From Chrysomallon squamiferum (taxonomy: Eukaryota > Mollusca > Gastropoda > Neomphalida > Peltospiridae): a stretch of DNA of 64,000 nt. The notes below the pieces were generated by a model. That model ran no database searches and was not told where the DNA came from. It was given only the letters and a program-made list of their open reading frames with translations. Location of the stretch: contig CM022672.1 of NCBI GenBank assembly GCA_012295275.1, positions 25,544,430 through 25,608,429 on the forward strand. Direction: 5' to 3'. Below, piece after piece: positions 12,901 to 25,466 of this stretch (positions are counted from its first letter, which is position 1; every line of letters starts with the position of its first letter). A program made the position numbers and the translations under genes.

Positions 12901-14122
12901 TAACAAAAGCTCCCAATAGGAGGCAGTCATCTTGACCTATCTTGCTAGCACTTACTCCCCACTAATTACTTTAAAACATTATATAATACAACCTTTGTAG
13001 AATAGGAAGCAATTTCTCTATTCTACATATACAACTTGTTTGGTTTTTTTTTGTTCTGCAATTTACACTTGAAAAGAAAGTAGACCATGACAACCAATGC
13101 ATTCTCATAAAATGTAGGATTACAGTACAAAGAAGAATGCATTAGAGATATTTAATGACAAAATTAAAATGCACATCTGGATTAGACAGGTTTTGTTCAT
13201 AATAGATAACAATAGTTGGACAGGACTTTGAAATGGTGCAGATTTACACACAAATCGAGATTAGTCAAAGGCCACTTTTCACAGTCCAGTTTGTAACTAC
13301 ATACACAATCTGTTTACAAGACATATATGTAACACAACTTAAAATATTCCATGCATAACTGTGGATGCATTGGTGATAATAACAGATTCATTTGTTGTGG
13401 TAAGTATGAAAATATTTCAAGAGTAAAACAAGTGAAATTAGTAAAAAAAAAGATTAGTGACTGTTATAAAAATGTATCATAATTAATCCTTACAACCTAT
13501 ACATTTTACTTTTTTTTAAATGTATTATTGTTCCTTAGTTTTATTTATTTATTTATTTATTTTAATGACTGTTTGATAATTAGTTAATAACTGTTTGATA
13601 ATTAGTTAATAACCTATACACCTTTTTCTTATTTTTCTTCTTTTACTTCTTTTACTTGTTAATGCTCTGTAGTATATTTTATTTATTTATTTATTTTACT
13701 GTTTTTACTAAAAGTTTATGACAAGTAGTACTAAGAACCTACACACATTTTTCTTATTTTTCTTTGTTGTTTCTTTGTTCAGTAATATTATTATTGTTCC
13801 CTACATTTATTTATTTATTTATTAGTCTTATTTATATTATTTATCATTTAATTTATTTCACATTTCTTTATTTATTTCTTTGATTTATTTATATATATTA
13901 TTATTATTATTATTATTATTATTTTTTTTTTTATTATTTATTTATGTGTATATTAATTTTTTATACCAGTGTACACAGGAGGGGAGAGCTGGTGGTACAG
14001 TGTGTTTACAAGACAAGAGAGTCTGGCAGGCCTACAATGATGCCGTTGGAGGAATTGTCAGTTGTCCAAAAACATTTCTACCTTGCGTGTTGAATTACAA
14101 GGTTGAATACATTCAAAACTAG
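6991..14122 (+). CDS. Deoxyribonuclease II, copy B (complete)
   Basis: Eight exons: 6991-7097, 8558-8738, 9228-9306, 9799-9960, 10415-10612, 10867-10976, 11292-11417, 13970-14122. They total 1116 nt, so 371 residues plus stop, close to the roughly 360 of human DNASE2. Residues 1 to about 25 form a hydrophobic signal peptide. The mature start CNDLDGKPVDWF matches the family N-terminus. Catalytic motifs are HTKG (His120, Lys122), WLVHSTPRFPP (His137) and DHSKW (His300, Lys302), giving the paired HxK motifs of the phospholipase D-like pseudodimer. The enzyme cuts DNA without metal at acid pH, leaving 3'-phosphates, and works in lysosomal or secreted digestion of DNA. The ATG at 6991 is chosen because it opens the signal peptide and the frame runs into GTAAGC at the first intron. 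All introns are GT/AG; the exon 2 donor GTAGGT is weaker. The last intron is 2.55 kb. Confidence 0.93.
7154..7887. mobile_element. Candidate non-autonomous DNA transposon (MITE-like) in DNase II intron 1
   Basis: The stretch begins with TACAGT (7154) and ends with ACTGTA (about 7886). Its inner flanks are imperfectly inverted: a left part containing GGTTCGTTCTGTGACC and a right part containing CTCGTAACTCGAAAAAG and GTTGAGGTACCACTGTA. The terminal 'toward GAGGTACCACTGTA' motif is one I recognise from widespread miniature inverted-repeat elements in animal genomes. There is no coding capacity; the short frames within it on both strands are artefacts. A 19-T run at about 7319 interrupts it. The left terminus looks expanded relative to the right, so boundaries are approximate. 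Confidence 0.5.
11418..13969 (+). other. Large last intron of DNase II copy B
   Basis: At 2.55 kb this is several times longer than the neighbouring introns and than the equivalent intron in copy A (539 bp). The middle portion (about 11450-13400) is less homopolymeric than the surrounding introns and includes blocks that look like inserted repeat sequence, such as 12160-12300 and 12880-12960, but I cannot name a family. No exon is visible on either strand. The right end holds the degenerate tandem repeat listed separately. Confidence 0.6.
13494..13838. repeat. Degenerate tandem repeat, about 120-bp unit, 3 copies
   Basis: Three diverged units start with AACCTATACA(T/C) at about 13494 and 13611 and AACCTACACACA at about 13736. 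Each continues with a T-rich stretch, a TTATT or TTCTT block, and a (TTTA)n run. The first unit also contains an exact 22-bp doublet, TGTTTGATAATTAGTTAATAAC, at about 13568 and 13590. It lies 130 bp before the acceptor of the last DNase II exon. Confidence 0.6.
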
Positions 14123-17100
14123 CCTTGAGCATTTTGTAAAATTTTCTGGCATAAACTGGCTTTTCTCATGAATGCAGACAAACTGACCATTGCTGGACAC
14201 AATTGTTTATCAGGGTATGTTTATCTCTTACATTGGCAATGATTATTTTATAAAATTTTGTTTTTAAACTAAAAATTGTTTTACTATAAAAAAAATTCTT
14301 TTTAGTCGCAATTTTGCGGTGGATATTAATTTCACATTTTTACTAATTATTTTGTTTTTATATAAACAACAATGTGATGTGATTGTAATTAATATAATTG
14401 TTTATCTAAATGTTGTTTGTGAGGTGTCTCTTTTCAGTATTACATTACTTTCCAAATTGTTTGTTTAGATAGCATCCAAGCAGATTTCTCCATTTTTATA
14501 ATGCAGTAAAATATACAAATTGTTTTATTCGTTGATTTTTCCTGTTTTTATGTCTTTTTTTTTTTTTTTTAAATCAGTCATGCTAGACAAAAAATGACAA
14601 AACTTAAATAATCAAAATATTTTTTTTTTTTTTTTTTTTTTTTTTTGACATGACCATTTTTGCAAAAGGAAATGCATGTACAGAGATACATAATAATGAT
14701 ACATAGCATCACCCCTGTAGCCTTAATAAGTGGAAATTTTGTTTATAAAACTTCATTTTTTATTTTTATATATATTGTAAACAAAATGACAGAAAGAAAA
14801 TCTTGAGAAAATTAACTAATCTTTTCATATAACCTTTATACAACTTTCTGTTTCAAAATACAAATGAAATTTTTTTTTTTCCTTTTTTAATTTGAAGTAT
14901 GTAAACAGACTAATTTCTTTCAGTTATTTTGTAGTTTGAGTGATGTATATATGGAGTGGTTCATAAAATGGGGTACTGTAATATCCAAAAAAAGCCAAAA
15001 ATAAAAGAAACAATTTATCATAAAAAACAAAACTAGTACTAGTTTTTTATAGTAACAAGTGGTGATTATTTCCATCAAGTTTCAATTCTGTAACATTTTA
15101 GTGACACATGTTCCCTTGAAAAGGTACAACCAGTAATTAGACTTGACAAGATTTAATTACCTCACTGTAGAAGGTTGATATTGGAATTTAGATTATAGGA
15201 AAAGGCTTTCTTTGGTGAACTTGTTACTTTTACCATCTGAACCAAACACTGATTCATCACCATTGCTGTGTAGGCATCATGTTTTATTTTATGCAGAAGC
15301 CTCAGTAGGCTGTTTCTGCATCTTCTTTCTTGCTGGGTTGCCAAACCATTCCTCTCCTATAATCATCCAGTTCATCCCTCCATTATTTTGCTGTTCCTCC
15401 TCTAGATCATTTCTATTCATATAGTTCTCAAGAGGTTTTCGAACTGTCCATCATTTATGTTGTATTCTGCTGGTCATCAAGTTCCCTTCAATCTTCAAAT
15501 CTGGTTACTCACCCTTGTGACCTTGGTTTTGTAAAAAATAAAAGCATTCACATCTAAATGTCACTTTAAAATTAAGTGGATTCTGTTGCTTCTGTTACAA
15601 CTAATTTATGACAGATCTATAAAAAAATATGATGACCAGATACATTTCTGTATTTTCTGTCACTGACAAAAAAATATATAGCTTTTTGAGATGGAGCTGT
15701 TTTTATTTTGATAAAAAAAACTTGTTATTTAAATATATATTGTTCAAAGTTACTACAATAGTGTTTAATTGTTGGGTTAGATCTTAAAAGAGAAATTATG
15801 AAAAAGTTTTCATTTAAAAAACAGCAAATAATTTGTAGGTAAAAATAAAATCAGTATACATGAATCTACTACTCTTAAGAGTGATGAGTTGAGAAATAAA
15901 TCAGTTAATTTCATTTAGGATTGCAGGATAAAAGAAATATCTGTTTAATGTCTGAAGGTTTCAGCTTACACTTCACAAAGGTTAGAATGATTAATGTTAC
16001 TCCATATATATCTTTTGAGGAGTAAACTATAAACCGGTTGGACCAGTTTTTAAAATGGTGCACCAAGTATAAGATCACGCTGTAATAACTTTTTTGTTGT
16101 TATTTTTTTTTTTTTTTTTTTTTTTTATCATTCATGTGATAATTTTTCAAACATTTTTTACTTACTGTAGGTGCCTACTAGCCTACATATGAAAAACATT
16201 TTGAAAACTCTTTTGCTCTTTTGTTATATGAAAGATGCACTTGAATACTTCTGAGCGTCTTTGTTTAATTAGCCAACAACTGGTGATTATTTCATTCTTA
16301 AAAAATGTATATATATTTTTTTAATCTGTATATTTGTGTATGTATGTAAAGATATATGTTTCTGAATGTTATACTGTAGTAAATTTAAAGATGTAATTAT
16401 TACAGTTGTGTTATTTATATATTTTTTATTGTTAATGCTTTTATATAATTTCACTTATAAACAGAAAATCCTCAAAAGACAAAATTATATCAAATGTGTT
16501 ATTAAGGTTTTTAGTTGAGCTTACTATAACATGCTGAATAACAGTAGTGTATTTCACCTTTTCATTTCACATACTTCGAGTCCTTTGAATAAAGAAACCA
16601 AAGTTTGTTATCTAAAAATAAATAATGAATAGAAAATCTGGTTGATAATCAGTACTGTGTAATTGTAAATTTAACTTCTGGACCAAGCACTCTAGTTCAT
16701 TCCTCCACCCACTGTCTTTGTGGTTCTACTCTAGATCCTTTCCTGTTGTTTAGACTCCAAGTTGTGATATGTGATGTCCATCATTTATCTTGTTTTGTAC
16801 TGACAGGCCTGGCAAACAGGTGAGCTTTGTTTTCTCTTTTACTCAGATGTGTTGTGTTGTTTTTTTCATCTTTTTTTCCTTGGTTGTTACATATGATGTT
16901 CAACATACCTTGTTTGTACAGTTGCTAGTTTGTTCTTTAATTGTTGTCCATGTTTCCACACTGTATATCATTTCTAGGAGTATATATAAGTAATATACTG
17001 GTTATGTTTTTACTTTATCTGGGACGCAGACAAATAATTACTGTTTAAAAATTGTTATTTGAAAGTTGTTTTGAAACATATAAAGTAAAACATATTTGCA

Positions 17101-17814
17101 GATCAGATGACAATGTATTATTTTATTTTTTATTTTTTTCTTATCTGACCTTATTTGTGGAGATTAATGCTAGTAAATTGTGATAATCCTTTTGTTTACG
17201 GTTGTCATTAAATGAAAATTAACAGAAAAAACTACCAGTTGTTAGTAATAATTTTACAGGGACTTTTGCCTTAAATTGTATTACAAGGTAATTATTTTGA
17301 TTATTCTTGATTTTATCATTTACTGACTTGTATAATATTGATGTGTATTTAAATAACCTTTTTTTATTTATTTGTTTTAAAAAAGAAAATGTTATTCAGT
17401 AAATAATAGTCATTTCATTACCATTCATATATTTTAAGGTTTCAGAGAGAGCATTATTTTAAGTTTTAATTTTAATTTTTTTTTTTAAATGATCTGTAAT
17501 TTATCCCTCAGTAGGAATCTGAAATTTTATTTTTTATATAAAATTAAATAAATTTTATTGATTAATCCTTTACTTTGGTACATTTATTTTTTATAATACA
17601 AAATGACTTTATTTTAATACTTTTAGTTCATATAAACTGCACTAAATATCAGTTTTATTTATAATATTTTCAGATATTTAATTTTATTATGCGTTTTTGT
17701 AGAGTTTTTTTAAACTTTGTCCAAGTTAATGCATTACAGAGAAAAATAAAATGGATAATCTCACACAGTTGTATATCATTTTGTGATTATTTATTATTAT
17801 ATATCTTTTAAACT

Positions 17815-17878
<64 letters not shown>

Positions 17879-19057
17879 AGAGAGAGAGAGAGAGAGATTA
17901 AACAGATTTGGGATACTATCTGGTTAATTTGGAGATTTCTACCCAATAGCAGCTATGAATCTGGATAAATGAAAACATGATTACAAGAAACTAGGAAGGA
18001 AAGATAAAATGTAAAATAAAGAGATACGGGGTTTAAAACTGCATTTGGAAATTGATATTAATGATGATGCCAAAGCTAATTGCATTTGGTAATGTCTTAC
18101 TAAAAAGATATATAATGTATTTTTGCCGAACATGAGAAAATGGGAATGAATAGAGCAATAGTGGCAATAAGAAATAGTTCGGAGGCACTGTTTCATGTTG
18201 GCCTAAATTTATATTTCCTGATAAACACTTCTGGATTGCTGTTTCACTTATTCATTTAAACAATTTATTGTAACTAGCATTACATTTCCAAAATCATTTA
18301 ACAATGCTTTCTATTTGAATTTTAATAATTTCTATTTATTCACATTATATAATATGTAATATAAATCAGTTAAAAATAATTATAAAATAGACAAAATATG
18401 ATAAAACAATGACTGAACAGTTTGTTCTGTTATGGTAAAAGAACAAAGTTTAGGACCCTGGCCCCAAATCATATTTTATTTAACTTTTAGCAAAGCTGTA
18501 AAAAAAAAAAAAATGTGTATATTTTATAAATAATGTCAATGGTATCACATAAACAAATGAATAATAAACAAACACAAAGGCATGATCACTTTTCATGTAT
18601 AGAATTTGTAACATATTAACTGGACTGCAGAGTAATCTTATCCTAGAAATTAAAATATGTGTTTAGTATACATGTAAAATGAAGTAAATAGATACAAAAC
18701 TCTTCTTAATACTTATGAGAGAAAACCCACAGCATCCTGTACTATAAGTAAATTGTCAAAATATTTAAGTCCAAGAAATTAGTCCGTGGAAGTTTTAATC
18801 ATTAATGTCCATACATTTTGTTTCTAAGTCTACAACATGGTTTAACCGATACATTTCAGTCTAATAATACCTGTTGCTAAGAACATAACCTTGTAGTACT
18901 TCTATATACACACTTATGTTTGGAATTCTGTGCATGCTGTTAGTTTGTTGAGATAATTTAATAATAAATACAATTTATATTCAATACGACTTGGCACAAC
19001 CAGGGAGAGTAAAATGTTATTAAGACAAACATCAATGGATTGGTTTGTGTAATCATA
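14123..19057. other. Intergenic region between DNase II and PCS genes
   Basis: No supported gene. It contains the likely 3' untranslated part of DNase II copy B, although the first clear AATAAA is only at about 14998. It also holds long T tracts (about 14620-14646 and 16102-16127), AT-rich filler and the (TG)n array at 17816. Short frames at 15162-15424, 16790-16993 and 17981-18196 lack motifs and are judged accidental. Confidence 0.6.
17816..17896. repeat. (TG)n followed by (AG)n microsatellite
   Basis: A pure TG dinucleotide run from 17816 to about 17875, then TTTAG, then an AG run to 17896. The compound array is in the intergenic spacer. Confidence 0.95.
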
Positions 19058-19368
19058 TTCAAAATGTGCAGATACTAATGTACTAAGAAACAAGCCAGTA
19101 ATGTAATTTTCAAAATGTATAGATGTAATAAAAATGCCTGAAAACAGCTGTTAAGGCACATTTTAAAATGTGTAGATATACCAGAATACCAAGAAGGAAG
19201 TTGCTGTCATTCTCAGAATGTGTAAATATAATGAAAGGCATTAAAATAGCTAGTAATGTTATTCAGTTTCAAAAGGTAAAGATATACTAAAATACCAGGA
19301 AATAGTGATTGTTATATTCAAACAGTGTGCACAGATCTACTCAAATACTATAAAATAGCTAGTAATTT
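19058..19368. repeat. Degenerate tandem repeat, about 52-bp unit, 6 copies
   Basis: Six diverged units begin with a TTCAAAATGTG(C/T)AGAT-like word at about 19058, 19109, 19162, 19212, 19268 and 19317, a spacing of 49-56. Each continues through a TACTAA/AATACC-like middle and an AGTAAT-like end. The copies differ by many substitutions and small indels, so the array is old. It lies about 300 bp beyond the stop codon of the first minus-strand PCS gene. Confidence 0.65.
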
Positions 19369-19663
19369 TTATTATTAATTTATTTAATTTTATTAATTTT
19401 ATTATTTTTATTTATTAATTTTTTTAATTTTTATTTTATTATTATTATTTTATTTTTTATTATTTCATTTATATATATAAATTATGTTTATCAATTAGCC
19501 TTTCTTTGTTTTGTTTTTTGTTTTTTGTTCTTTTTAATCATTTGCAAAACGTATAATGATAGTTAAAACACGTCATCAAAATTAACACTCGAATTATCAT
19601 TCCCATCACTCGTCATTCGGAGATCTGTTATTCAGGCATAAGAATTTCTAAATGGGAGAATTT

Positions 19664-21144
19664 TCATCTAGGCATGACACAGGCTTTGCTTTTACACACG
19701 TACTTTTCTCTAAACTTAAAAACAACCAACAGCTGCTCTCTCAGTGCGCAGATTTCTGACTCAAGAGTAGTTTCCGGGGGGTTCTCGTTGGTTTTGTTGT
19801 TCGAACACCCGGTAAAACATACCGGACACGCGTCACCTTCGCAAACATCCGGCCAAGACATTAGAAGAATCGACGCCAGATGCTGCACGCGAAGTCTGGC
19901 GTAAACAGAACATGTCACACTTCGTTCCAGCAATGGAAATATCGTCGACAGCTTCTCTTTTTTGTCAGCTTCTAGATTTTCAATAACGTTGACCATTTCT
20001 GCAAAGACTGTTGTTGATTCAAGTTCATGAACTAAACGACCTATGAAACACTTTTGTTGCTCGGCTATATCTGTGGGACATTTAATTTCCTGCTGAAGGG
20101 TCAACAAACTGATTCCAGAATTCAGACGCAGAAGAGACTGAACGAATTCGTGGACTGTCTCATGTAACAGTGTCGCCGTAACCCCGCCACCGTCTTTTCT
20201 CACTTCACTGATGAGACTGCGCGTCGAATGATGCATTCTGAGCCAGGAATTCCAACCCTTGATAAAACCTGACACACTTTCTAACTGATGCTGTCGAGAA
20301 CGGATACTCATGTGTTCAGAAAGACGAAATAAGACAAGCATGTTTCTGCCGCTTCTAGACATTTTCATAAATCCACGCGGAAAGCCTGCAGAATGTAAAA
20401 TAAACTTAATTAGCAAATGTACACTCAGATATAGATAAAGATACACAGATATATTTATGTACATATACGCACATTGTAAAGAGAGAAAACATATATACCA
20501 GTATCTTTGTCTATTGCTTTCATCGCCTCGAAGATAAGAGTCAGCGATACCCAGTGAGGAGGATACTTGAATCTGGCTAAATCTAGAATAAGAAGTAGAT
20601 CCTTTTCAGGGTGATATCCTCCTAGAGGGGAAAAATGCCCTTCTCCTGTTTGACCGAGAACCGGTCTGGAATAGGATAATGCTAGAAAGGCATCGTCTCG
20701 TTTGCTGTACTCCTTCACCACCTCTCTGAACATTTCCTCTGTGACATGCTCGTCTATTCGTGTTACTTCCACATTCAACGAGTTACAAGTGCCAATACAA
20801 ACAAATTCATCAATGTTTATTCCCTTCTTTTGTATAAGATCGAGCGGCACGCAACAATTTAGCATGTCTTCGTGATACCACCGCCATGGGTCCTTCCAAA
20901 CTTTTCCAGGGTCAATATCTAGAGCGTTTAGAACGACCACAAGCGTCGTGAGACCGCAGTAAGCAGGTTCGTCCTGGGTTCGAAACTGGGAGGCAAGTTT
21001 GAAGTAACAGTCCATATGTCCCGTGGCCAAGGCTTCGGCAAATAACTGTTTTCCCATGTCGGAACAAAATGAAATGCATTTGTCGGGCAGTTTTCTTCTG
21101 TAGAACTGTTTCGGTGACGTCTGTCCATCAGTTATATTGGACAT
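19664..21144 (-). CDS. Phytochelatin synthase, gene 1
   Basis: Two exons on the minus strand, 21144-20499 and 20385-19664, with a 113-bp GT/AG phase-1 intron, giving 455 residues. Phytochelatin synthase (glutathione gamma-glutamylcysteinyltransferase) is a papain-like cytosolic enzyme, activated by cadmium and other metals. It transfers gamma-Glu-Cys from one glutathione to another to build metal-chelating phytochelatins. The N-terminal catalytic domain spans about residues 13-225. The triad is Cys63 (PAYCGLTTLV), His170 (GEGHFSPLGGYH) and Asp188 (LILDLARFKYPPHWV). The helix words KQLFAEALATGHMDCYFKLA and VLNALDIDPG are typical. The C-terminal domain (about 226-455) is less conserved and carries a Cys cluster, C397-x4-C-x2-C-x3-C409, plausibly a metal-sensing site. 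The start ATG at 21144 gives an N-terminus of normal length and aligns with the downstream paralogue. The intron falls just before PRGF, as in gene 2. Confidence 0.95.
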
Positions 21145-21163
21145 CGTTTTGGCGAGGATTTCT

Positions 21164-21164
<1 letters not shown>

Positions 21165-21209
<45 letters not shown>

Positions 21210-21240
21210 TAATAATAATAATTATAATTATAATAATAAT
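21165..21240. repeat. (TAA)n microsatellite
   Basis: An AAT/TAA trinucleotide run, interrupted near its right end, immediately upstream of the start codon of PCS gene 1 (21144). It must lie in the 5' untranslated region or core promoter unless an upstream untranslated exon exists. Confidence 0.9.
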
Positions 21241-21584
21241 CAGTGATGGAAATGGGTTTTGAGACTAGGGAAACGCAAAGGTCCGCAGGGTCGAGGCGGA
21301 GAAGAAGAAAGGGTAGACGCTGAAACCTATTTTAAATCGTTATTGGTCTGAAGAATCAGTATTTTTATTTATCTCTGAATGCTCTTTTTGCACAAGTCTG
21401 AAATTACTAGATATTTGATAATGATATATAATAAAATAGTTCCACTTACACTACTGCTTTGTTAACTAAACGTCGTCTCTTGACTCCAAAATATTATAAC
21501 AACTGGAAACTAAGTACGGGAGAATATGCGTAGCACTCCATTTCCATCACTGATGATGATGATGACTATGACGACGACCACGAC

Positions 21585-21631
<47 letters not shown>
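21585..21631. repeat. (AAT)n microsatellite
   Basis: A pure trinucleotide run of about 47 bp upstream of PCS gene 1, preceded by a GATGATGATGAC stretch. Confidence 0.9.
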
Positions 21632-21634
<3 letters not shown>

Positions 21635-21693
21635 CATCATTATTCGGTAATATTTAGATTACCTCTTGTTAGATGTTTTACTCAGTATTATGC

Positions 21694-21700
<7 letters not shown>

Positions 21701-21777
<77 letters not shown>
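21701..21777. repeat. (CT)n microsatellite
   Basis: A pure CT run of about 77 bp, preceded by imperfect CT words from 21693. Apparent serine-leucine or arginine-glutamate reading frames here are translations of the repeat. Confidence 0.95.
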
Positions 21778-21782
<5 letters not shown>

Positions 21783-24586
21783 TGTTTCTTTTACTGCTAA
21801 TACAGAAAAAAAAAGGACATATAAAACTGTAAAAATCCACTTTCGGTTGATTTATCATAACCAGTTTTTCCACTAGCGCGATAATCGGTCCCAAGCATTG
21901 TAACAGAATTAGATCTAATGAGTTGAGCCATTTTAAAATTTTTTTATTATTGTTGTTGTTGAAAACGACAGCAAGCATTAAACAAGCGAAAAACGCCTAC
22001 TAACAAGGGCTAGCCCTGAATTGGAAGATAATAAATAATGAAGTTATTATAGTTGTTGTTGTTGTCTGGATAATTATTAAATGGCTGTTGGCTTGAATAA
22101 ACTGCAAACACATTGTTATAAATCTTTAAATTTATACACCCCGCTTTTAAAAGCAACAAACCAAACATAAGCTTTTATTTGGATATATACTAATGTATAT
22201 TATGAATAGATACGTAGAAAGAGAAATAGAACCTATATTATTGTTGTTGTTGTGATTACTGTTGATGGTGGTGATTTGAATAAACGATTTTCACAGTTAA
22301 ATGAGGAAGATAAATACGTATATTACCTAAAGATACTACATTTGTTGATATGTAAAATATGAAAAGAAAACTTATAAATTTGACGTTAACCGATTAACGT
22401 TAATCTATTATATTTTTTCTCATTTAGGTCAGGTATATTGGTTTATGGCTTTGAAAAGCTCTAAAAACAAACAGGTTATTAACTTGATCTATTTCCATCA
22501 TTAGTTATTTTATTTAATTTTATTTTTAATTTCGTTTTATTATTATTATTATTATCGATTTATAATGACAGAACGAGAAATATTTTTTAATAAAACAAGA
22601 AACATGAAGTGAGTGCCTGCAGGTATGTGCATGGGTAATATTAACAGATACGTGACAGACTGGATAGTGTTAGCTTTGCTGATGAAAGGTGTCCTCCAAA
22701 CACCGGATTCTAATCTGGATTAGATTTTCTACTTATAGTTAATTATTATTAAGTAATAATAATTTTGGATATTTGGTATCTTTTATATAAACATATCTGA
22801 CATCTTCCTGTACCTTTTTCTTTTCGTTGTTGGCAGTTTAGTAGAAAATCCAGTACAATAAATACGTGTTAGAGACTATTTGCTTTTACCGTGACTGAAA
22901 TCAGAAACGAGGCTGAACATGCTAGAATTGTAAATGATCCATCAAAGTACATTTTACACAATACTTACACAGTCAATAGTTTGATAATTTGTATCATAAA
23001 TGAATTAATGGGAATATATCTTAGGTATAATAAGCAAACCGAAAATGACTTACTGTTGGCTGCCGATAAGAACCGACACAAATTGTTCCGCATACGAGGA
23101 CTACTTTAGCAATGAACCAACCGTGAATCCAACAAGCGAAACGGTTTTACCCTTTTTTTTATTATTACTTAGTCGAATGGAGTTTGCATAATGGTCGCTA
23201 TTTTTAGAACAGATATTTGCTGTGAATAAGTAGAAATTTTTATTAGGTATGCGCTATAAAGTTTGAGTGTGTCGTATAATGTACATTTTTGTTACGTTAT
23301 TATTTTGTCTCGGGGAATCCCATTTCGTGATGGGACGTTCTCCTATACGGCCTGGATTTATTCGTGAGAGTTAAGTTAGTTAACCGTGGCGTTTTTTCAG
23401 AAATGAAATTCTTTGTTACAAGTTGTAAATTATTACTAGATATGAATATAAAAATTATATTTTTATATTTATAATACAAGATTTTATTTGTTTATTTATT
23501 ATTAGTATTATTGCCGTCGTCGTCATCTACGTTATTATCATACAGTTTGCAATGACAAATCATGGGGAACTTCAGCGATCTATTTTAAAAGAAAAACAAC
23601 TAACTGTTTTCATGTCTAGATTGGATAAAATAAACCTAAATCTATAGTTACAACTGCAGTGCATTCATGAATTATCTGACAGCTGTCACTGTTGTAACAG
23701 CTGTTACGGTTCTTGTTTTCTGATGTATCGTGTCACATATATACAAATTATATTTTTAATATAAAAATAATAAATGAGATATATAATCACTGTAATATAG
23801 ACACTGTCACTGTTATTACTATTATTAATACTGTTGCAACTACTTTCACATTTACTAGAAAAATAACGACCACAACTGCAGCTACTCCGGTCACTGTTAT
23901 AACATCTACTACTTCTGTAATACTGCTAGTATAATAACTACACCACTAAAACAACTACCATTACTAGTACAACAATTACTGATGAAGCAACAAGTAAACT
24001 ACTGTTGCATCTACTTCTGCAGTTACTACAGTGACATCTTCCGCTTCAGCAACATTTTTGAAATATTAAAAATTGATATCAGGAAAAAAATTAGTCCTTA
24101 TATTTACTTACAGCTTTGTATATTTGAATTCCAAATTATATATATAAATTATTGTTATTGTTTCTTTTTTCATGAATGAGATTAATGTTAAACCTAATTT
24201 TTCTTATTATTTATTTATTATTATTATTATTATTATTCTGATGCAAAGCAAGTTTAAGATTTTTCTTTATATACATATTAAAAATAAAAGCTAAACAAGA
24301 GTAATAATTTTATTTTAGTTTATAATTTATTTTTTATTATTTTATATATAAGTAAATAAAAACAATAAAAAATAAATTATAAATTAAAATTATATATATA
24401 TATATATATTTCTCTTTTGTTTAATTCATAATTACTATAGGAAGTGTTCAGTCATAAAAGTTTAAATATTAATTAATTAATTAATTAATATATCGTTTTC
24501 AATATTGTTTCTCTCTACGTGATGAAATGTAACCCATTATTATTATAAAAAGTATTGCATTGTTAGTAAGTGAAAGGACCCCATCC

Positions 24587-25425
24587 TCAGTAACAACAAG
24601 CTTGTTTATGCATTATTTCGTTAATAAAATTAAATAGATATTTGTTAAGGGATACGAGTTCCATTTCCATTAGCTCAGTGTAAAGATGTGAAAAGATATT
24701 TCCGTTCACTCCGGATTTGTTCATGTGTGAGCCTGGCTGAGGCGCCAGAGGCCAGCTTGCCAGGAGAAATGAAATAAAATGAGCTAAATTTAGCTGCCTG
24801 TAGATGGGGCAGTTCCCTACACACCGATCTTTGTTGACTGGGAATAAATTATACAATGTGTCTTTTTCTGTTGGCGTGAAAGCAGAAACTATCGTTTTCA
24901 CATCGTTATAAATCGGAAGTCGTTCTGTTTGATTCAACACACTTAGCGGGAAACTTTCCTTATAGTACTGTTCTTTCGTTGGACATACGTCATGTTGTTG
25001 ATTTGTTAGAAGTGTGATGTCGTGATCCAGATGAAGCAAAGCCAGGACGAATTCTTCGCACCCGAAGAACACAGCAGGATCTCTGTTTGTTATCCAGTTA
25101 TCATAGTGCCTCAGAAGCCACGAGTGCCAGCGTTCTATGAACGATTTCAACGATTCCCGTTGTGATGATTTCAGTCTTCCAGACAGTGACGCTCCTGGTT
25201 TATATAGCACCAGCGGTGGCATTGTATGTCTCGATAGCTCGAGAATTCCCCTCGGTTTACCTGTTAAACATATTATTTATTTTATATAATATCATTTAAA
25301 AAACAACAACAAATACACACACTCTTACATAAATAATGAAAAAGAGCGAACAGGGTCATTGTGTTGGTTAATACTTACGATACTGACACGGAAGAGATAT
25401 TTGTTTAAATGACAATGAGTTAAGA

Positions 25426-25466
<41 letters not shown>

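Larger units (their letters stand above)
21145..24586. other. Intergenic spacer between the two PCS genes
   Basis: It would hold the promoter of PCS gene 1, transcribed leftward from about 21145. Directly upstream of that start codon is a (TAA)n array, then a roughly 350-bp complex stretch, a second (TAA)n array and a (CT)n array. I saw no clear metal-response element (TGCRCNC) in the first 450 bases. Further right the sequence is AT-rich with no coding signal. A 72-codon frame at 22891-23109 has no recognisable domain and starts with GTG. Confidence 0.6.

Noticed and set aside
22891-23109. 72-codon plus-strand frame (EAEHARIVNDPSKYI...)
   Set aside because: It looks more protein-like than its surroundings, but it starts with GTG, has no known motif that I can name, and has no partner exon nearby. 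A decayed mobile-element fragment is possible but unproven.
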